DNA of 64,000 nucleotides from Actinocatenispora sp963815125 (GTDB lineage Bacteria; Actinomycetota; Actinomycetes; Mycobacteriales; Micromonosporaceae), in assembly GCA_963815125.1 (NCBI GenBank), contig CAWFFM010000002.1, positions 372,001-436,000 of the forward strand. Reading direction: 5' to 3'. The notes under the pieces are model-generated. The model had not been told where the DNA came from. It did no database searches and saw only the letters and a program-made list of their open reading frames with translations. This document shows, in pieces, positions 60,257 through 64,000 of the stretch (its first letter is position 1; the number at the start of each line of letters is the position of its first letter). A program made the translations under genes and the position numbers.

Positions 60257-60571
60257 ATGCGTCGTCGATGGACCATCGAGATCCAGGTGTCGGACCGGTC
60301 CGGTCCGGCACACGTCGAGGCCCGCTGTGCCGGGGCCACCGGACACCCGCTGGTCGGTCTCGGTGGCGCGGCTGGTGACAGTGACCTCGACGTCGTCTGG
60401 GCCACCTCGAACGCGTTGACCGATCTGGGACACCAGCTGCTCATCGCGGCATCGGCCGCCCTCGCAGCGCGGACCGGTCGTGCGGTACAGCTGACCGACG
60501 ACCCGGCCGTGGTCACCGCCGAGGATCCCGACGACGCGGAACCGCTGCGACCGCCGCTCGCCGCCGGATAG
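60257..60571 (+). CDS. DUF1876-like small protein
   Basis: A 104-residue protein. The N-terminal pattern RRRWTIEIQVSDRSGPAHVEAR, the middle HPLVGLGGA and NALTDLGHQLLIAASAAL resemble the actinobacterial DUF1876 family, which is often found among stress and dormancy genes. The function is unknown. ATG 60257 is set by GGAGG at 60244-60248; upstream codons in the same frame are not family-like. It lies 50 bases after the stress protein and is probably co-transcribed. Confidence 0.75.
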   Translation: MRRRWTIEIQVSDRSGPAHVEARCAGATGHPLVGLGGAAGDSDLDVVWATSNALTDLGHQLLIAASAALAARTGRAVQLTDDPAVVTAEDPDDAEPLRPPLAAG

Positions 60572-60619
60572 GTAGAGGTCGCTCCCGTACTGTGCCCGGT
60601 GCTGATTGACGGGGTGCCC

Positions 60620-61576
60620 TCAGACGGGCCGGTTGGTCCCCGCCACCGTTGTGGCACCGTGCCGGCGGTGATGGCGCCGTCGGGTACCGGAGTCGGGTAC
60701 CACGACCACCGGACACGGTGCGTGCTGCAGCATCGCCTGGCTGGTGGAGCCGAGCAGCAGTCCGCGGAAGCCACCCCGGCCCCGGGAACCGACGACCAGC
60801 AGGCTCGCCGATGTCAGCTGGCTGAGCAGCCCCGCCGCCGGGGCGGCATGCACGAGCCGTTCCTCGACGCCGACCTCCGGGTACTTCTCCCGCCAGGCGG
60901 TGACCGACTCGGCCAACTCGCCGAGTCGACGTTGGGCGTTGCCGTCCGCCTCGTCGTCGACCTGCGCCGGCCCCTGGGTGGCCATCGGACCCGGTGTGAT
61001 CCAGGCGAGGACCGCCAGTAGTGGCAGCCGCCGCCGGGACGCCTCCTCGAAGGCGACCCCGGCAGCCAGCTGGGCACCCTCGGAACCGTCCATGCCCACC
61101 ACGACCCGCTCGGCTGTCTCCGGCCGGGTCGACGCGTCGCCCGGCACCACCAGTACCGGGCAGTGCGCGTGCGAGCTGACCTTGGCGCTGACCGAGCCGA
61201 GCAGCAGCCCGTTGAAGCCGCCGAGCCCACGCTGACCGACGACGAGCAGATCGGCGTCCGCCGACTCCTCGATCAGCTGCTGTGCGGTGTTGCCGTCGAA
61301 CAGGTGACCGCTGACCGGGACGTCGGAGGCGACGGCACGGACGTGGTCGTAGTGTTCCTGCAGCACGCTACGGGCGTTGTCGCGCAGCTCCTCGATGACG
61401 CGGGCCGCCGTCTGGGACACCACCATGCCACCCTGGATCGGCCACTCCAGTACGTGCACGATGCGCAGCGGCAGGCCGCGCCGTCGGGCCTCGTCCACGG
61501 CCCAGTCCAGTGCGGTACGGCTGCCCGCCGACCCGTCGGTCCCCACGGTCACCGAACGTTGCGTCGTACCGGTCAT
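60620..61576 (-). CDS. Universal stress protein, two tandem USP domains (second copy)
   Basis: A 318-residue protein with two USP repeats (about 8-145 and 155-295). The ATP-binding loops are GQRGLGGFNGLLLGSVS and GSRGRGGFRGLLLGSTS. A basic, His/Arg-rich tail of about 20 residues follows. It is a paralogue of the protein encoded at 59316 and converges on the DUF1876-like gene. The ATG follows GGGGAGG. It is divergent from the carbamate kinase gene. Confidence 0.94.
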   Translation of the reverse strand: MTGTTQRSVTVGTDGSAGSRTALDWAVDEARRRGLPLRIVHVLEWPIQGGMVVSQTAARVIEELRDNARSVLQEHYDHVRAVASDVPVSGHLFDGNTAQQLIEESADADLLVVGQRGLGGFNGLLLGSVSAKVSSHAHCPVLVVPGDASTRPETAERVVVGMDGSEGAQLAAGVAFEEASRRRLPLLAVLAWITPGPMATQGPAQVDDEADGNAQRRLGELAESVTAWREKYPEVGVEERLVHAAPAAGLLSQLTSASLLVVGSRGRGGFRGLLLGSTSQAMLQHAPCPVVVVPDSGTRRRHHRRHGATTVAGTNRPV

Positions 61577-61620
61577 CGGCGCACCTCCCCACTACAGCGT
61601 GGCGGGCGCGGGCCAGCGGC

Positions 61621-61629
61621 TCAAGGGTC
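61621..61629. promoter_or_regulatory. TCAAGGGTC element, copy 2
   Basis: Exact repeat of the nine bases at 59233-59241, here followed by CGAATCTCCCTACC, which gives an AGGG-n8-CCCT dyad. It lies 45 bases upstream of the second stress-protein start (- strand) and 150 bases upstream of the carbamate kinase start (+ strand). Confidence 0.35.
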
Positions 61630-61780
61630 GAATCTCCCTACCGCCCGGGTCGCTCGGTCCTGGCCGCCGGCCGCGGTCGGCGCTCGTACCGCCTGTTGTG
61701 GGCACACCGTCCGGATAGGCTCTGGGCAGAGCGGACGGTGCATCCCATCGGTGCCGCCGGGCGTGGCCGGGGGTCGACGC

Positions 61781-62695
61781 ATGCTGATCGTGATCGCGTT
61801 GGGCGGCAATGCGTTGCTGTGTCGCAACGAGCGCCCGGACGAGTCCGTTCAGGAGGAGCGGGTGGCCGAGGCCGCGCGAGCCATCGCGCCGCTGGTGGCC
61901 CGGCACCGGATCGTGCTGACCCATGGCAATGGTCCGCAGATCGGCGTACTGGCGGTGGAATCCTCCAACGACACCGGTCTGTCCGGTCCGTTCACACTTG
62001 ATGCGCTGGGCGCGCAGAGCGACGGCATGATCGGTTACTGGCTGGTTCAGCAACTGCGTAACGAGATCCCAGGTATCGAGGCTGTCTGCGTTCTGACCCA
62101 GACTCTCGTCGACCCGACCGATCCGGCGTTCACCGCCCCGACCAAGTTCATCGGCACCGGGTACGACGAACCGACGGCGCGCGAACTCGCTGCCCGGTAC
62201 GGCTGGGTGGTGCGCCGTGACGGCCCGAGCTGGCGGCGGGTGGTGGCCAGCCCAGAGCCGCGCGACATCCTGGAACTGGACGTCGTACGGCTGCTGGTGG
62301 ACCGGGGGATCGTGCCGGTCTGTGCCGGCGGAGGCGGCATTCCGGTCGTACAGGGACGGTCCGGTCGACTCGGTGGTGCCGAGGCGGTGGTGGACAAGGA
62401 CCTCACAGCGGCACTGCTGGCCTCCCGGCTGGGCGCCGATGCCCTGCTGCTGCTGACCGATGTCAGCTGTGTCCAGGCAGACTGGGGAACGCCCAGGGCC
62501 CGGCCGCTGCGCCGGGTGGGTACCGGTGAGCTGGACAGGATGCATTTCGCCGCCGGTTCGATGGCGCCGAAGATCCGCGCCGCGAGCCGATTCGCCCGTG
62601 GCGGCGGCACCGCCGGCATCGGTGCGCTCACCGACGCCGCGGGCATCCTCACTGGCGCGGCGGGGACCCTGGTGGTCCGCGATGACCTGGTCTGA
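61781..62695 (+). CDS. arcC: Carbamate kinase
   Basis: A 304-residue amino acid kinase. It starts with LIVIALGGNALL and has LTHGNGPQIG, DALGAQSDGMIGYWLVQQL, CAGGGGIPV, AVVDKDLTAALLA, LLLTDV and FAAGSMAPKIRAA, all in the order of carbamate kinases. The enzyme makes ATP from carbamoyl phosphate and ADP (or the reverse). No arginine deiminase or ornithine carbamoyltransferase gene is nearby; its position among stress genes suggests ATP supply in energy limitation. ATG 61781 begins the conserved N-terminus with a G-rich leader; the open frame extends far upstream antisense to the stress-protein gene and is ignored. Confidence 0.93.
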   Translation: MLIVIALGGNALLCRNERPDESVQEERVAEAARAIAPLVARHRIVLTHGNGPQIGVLAVESSNDTGLSGPFTLDALGAQSDGMIGYWLVQQLRNEIPGIEAVCVLTQTLVDPTDPAFTAPTKFIGTGYDEPTARELAARYGWVVRRDGPSWRRVVASPEPRDILELDVVRLLVDRGIVPVCAGGGGIPVVQGRSGRLGGAEAVVDKDLTAALLASRLGADALLLLTDVSCVQADWGTPRARPLRRVGTGELDRMHFAAGSMAPKIRAASRFARGGGTAGIGALTDAAGILTGAAGTLVVRDDLV

Positions 62696-62854
62696 CGAGG
62701 TTCGGGTGGCCGGTGGCGAGACGCCCGGGTCGAACGGCTCATCCGGTGCAGTACGCAGCGCACTGTCAGGTGGGGCCGGTATGGCGCAGCGTGGAGTCCG
62801 GACCATCGGCGGTTGTAGGCCGGGACATCGGCGGATGCGCCAGGAGGCGGACAG

Positions 62855-63709
62855 ATGCGGACAGCATGGATGCTGCAGAACGGATCCCGACGGATCATCC
62901 CGCAGGTGCTCGCCGCTCTGGAACTCTTCGTCGGTCTGGTCGCCATGTGCGGCGGGGTGGTGCTGGCTGCCGGGGCCGGCGGGTTGCCGGGTTCGGTGCT
63001 GGCGCGTACCCCGTTCACCAGTTGGCTGCTGCCCGGACTGGCGCTGCTCGCCCTGGTGGGTCTGCCGATGCTGGTCGCCGGTGTGGCCGTGGTGACCGGA
63101 TCCCGCTATGCCGGCACCCTGTCCATCGTGGCCGGCGTGCTGCTGGTGGGCTGGTTGGTCACCCAGGTCGTCGTACTCGGGTCGTGGAGTGTGCTGCAAC
63201 CGGCCATGTTCGTGGTGGCGCTGGCGATCATCGTGCTCGCGCTGGTGGCGGGTCAGCGCACCGGTCGGCAGCTCAGATCGGCCGTGGTCACGAGGGTCGA
63301 CGGCACCGCAGAGCGCTCCGATCAACCTCGGTCCACATCGGACAGTTCAGCGGGCGGTGACAGCTCCGCAGGAGAGCATCGGGCGGCGTCGATGCGGGAG
63401 CCCGATCCGGCCCGGTACCGCCAGTCCATGCCGTACCACACCGACCTGGTCGCCGCCGGGTTCGAGGTGTCGTCGGTACTGCTGCACGGCATGGCATCGG
63501 AGCGGGCCTTCGTCTACACCGCGGTACTGGACGCCGGCACGTTGCGGATCGTGATCCCCGAGCACGACGATGCGACGGTACGCATCACCGCGCTGGATAC
63601 CGCCGGCTCGGTACGGTGGTCGGTACATCTGGACGGTCCGGTACCCAACCGGATCCTGGCTGCGATCGCTCAACTGGCCCGGGCCACGCCCGCGCCGGTC
63701 GAGCCGTGA
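62855..63709 (+). CDS. Membrane protein with four helices and a soluble C-terminal domain, unknown function
   Basis: A 284-residue protein. Residues about 15-135 contain four hydrophobic segments (LAALELFVGLVAMCGGVVL, LLPGLALLALVGLPMLVAG, SIVAGVLLVGWLVTQVVVL, PAMFVVALAIIVLALVAG). A Ser/Thr-rich linker follows. Residues about 185-284 look like a small mixed alpha/beta domain (FEVSSVLLHGMASERAFVY, LRIVIPEHDDATVRITAL). ATG 62855 is fixed by AGGAGG at 62842-62847. Its position suggests membership of the stress group. I do not recognise the family. The last 40 bases overlap the convergent gene. Confidence 0.75.
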   Translation: MRTAWMLQNGSRRIIPQVLAALELFVGLVAMCGGVVLAAGAGGLPGSVLARTPFTSWLLPGLALLALVGLPMLVAGVAVVTGSRYAGTLSIVAGVLLVGWLVTQVVVLGSWSVLQPAMFVVALAIIVLALVAGQRTGRQLRSAVVTRVDGTAERSDQPRSTSDSSAGGDSSAGEHRAASMREPDPARYRQSMPYHTDLVAAGFEVSSVLLHGMASERAFVYTAVLDAGTLRIVIPEHDDATVRITALDTAGSVRWSVHLDGPVPNRILAAIAQLARATPAPVEP

Positions 63710-64000
63710 GCCGTCGGCAGCCGACCGGCCGCACGCAACAGCTCCAGCACTTCGGAGTCGGTGACCCGCGGATAGCGTGCGAACCATTGGGACACCGTGG
63801 ATACCCGCGGTGGCGTCACCACGCTGGCGATCTCGTCGGCGACCTCGTACAGCCCGGACACGGCGTCGGCGGGGATCATCGGTGCCGCGAAGACCACCCG
63901 GTTGGCGCCGCGCGCCCGGGCCAGAGCGCAACTGGCCCAGGCGGTCGACGAGGTCACCACCCCGTCGTCCACTATCACCGCCGTCCGGCCGACCAACGAC
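63670..64000 (-). CDS. Phosphoribosyltransferase-like protein, 5' end outside window
   Basis: The - strand frame runs from the right edge to a stop at 63670-63672, giving about 110 C-terminal residues. GRTAVIVDDGVVTSST matches the PRPP-binding motif of phosphoribosyltransferases, followed by ARARGANRVVFAAPMIP and VVTPPRVSTVSQWFARYP, as in ComF-like or stress-linked PRTase proteins of actinobacterial dormancy loci. The N-terminal part is missing. It overlaps the convergent membrane-protein gene by 40 bases. Confidence 0.8.
   Translation of the reverse strand, partial: SLVGRTAVIVDDGVVTSSTAWASCALARARGANRVVFAAPMIPADAVSGLYEVADEIASVVTPPRVSTVSQWFARYPRVTDSEVLELLRAAGRLPTAHGSTGAGVARAS

Noticed and set aside
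61163..61780. A longer N-terminus for carbamate kinase
   Set aside because: It runs antisense through the stress-protein gene; the conserved kinase start LIVIALGGNA begins at ATG 61781.

Overview
This is GC-rich actinomycete DNA: third codon positions are almost all G or C, genes overlap in ATGA/GTGA style, and Streptomyces-type gas vesicle genes and a DosR-like dormancy set are present. The family cannot be fixed from the window. No tRNA, rRNA, CRISPR array or transposase was seen.

Region 1 (1-17462, + strand) is one tightly coupled operon that enters from the left. It encodes an NRPS C-T fragment, a luciferase-like flavin monooxygenase, C-A-T-E, C-A-T-TE and C-A-T synthetases, a KS-T polyketide protein with no acyltransferase, and a cytochrome P450. 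The thioesterase lies on the third NRPS, not the last, so gene order and assembly order probably differ.

Region 2 (17479-24910) holds accessory genes. These are a TetR/SDR pair, an MHS-family transporter divergent from a GAF/PucR-type regulator, an SDR with a small membrane protein, and a secreted phosphoesterase. A perfect 50-bp palindrome and a 16-bp-stem hairpin look like terminators.

Region 3 (25182-30488, - strand) is an eight-gene gas vesicle operon in the order J-L-(S-K fusion)-A-F-G-Y-Z. A gene-free stretch of about 0.7 kb lies upstream.

Region 4 (31205-58019) is a second NRPS/PKS locus. A divergent ATP-grasp ligase gene faces an operon encoding a short LanB-like protein without an elimination domain, A-T-C-T, KS-AT-KR-DH-ACP, an MbtH-like protein, C-A-T (Gly-like), C-A-T (Gly), C-A-T-TE-MFS (Ser) and a second ATP-grasp paralogue. 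The last synthetase is fused to a membrane exporter and its thioesterase has Cys in place of the nucleophilic Ser. A working model is an unknown starter, an extension on a carrier that has no A domain of its own, one reduced and possibly dehydrated malonate unit, then Gly-Gly-Ser, followed by release next to the exporter. The LanB-like and ATP-grasp enzymes would act in trans. This locus is the best candidate for an undescribed system.

Region 5 (58038-64000) looks like a dormancy or stress set: Acg-type nitroreductase, two tandem-domain universal stress proteins, a DUF1876-like protein, carbamate kinase, a membrane protein, and a phosphoribosyltransferase that runs off the right edge.

A-domain specificity codes below were read by hand against the GrsA-Phe positions. 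They are predictions.
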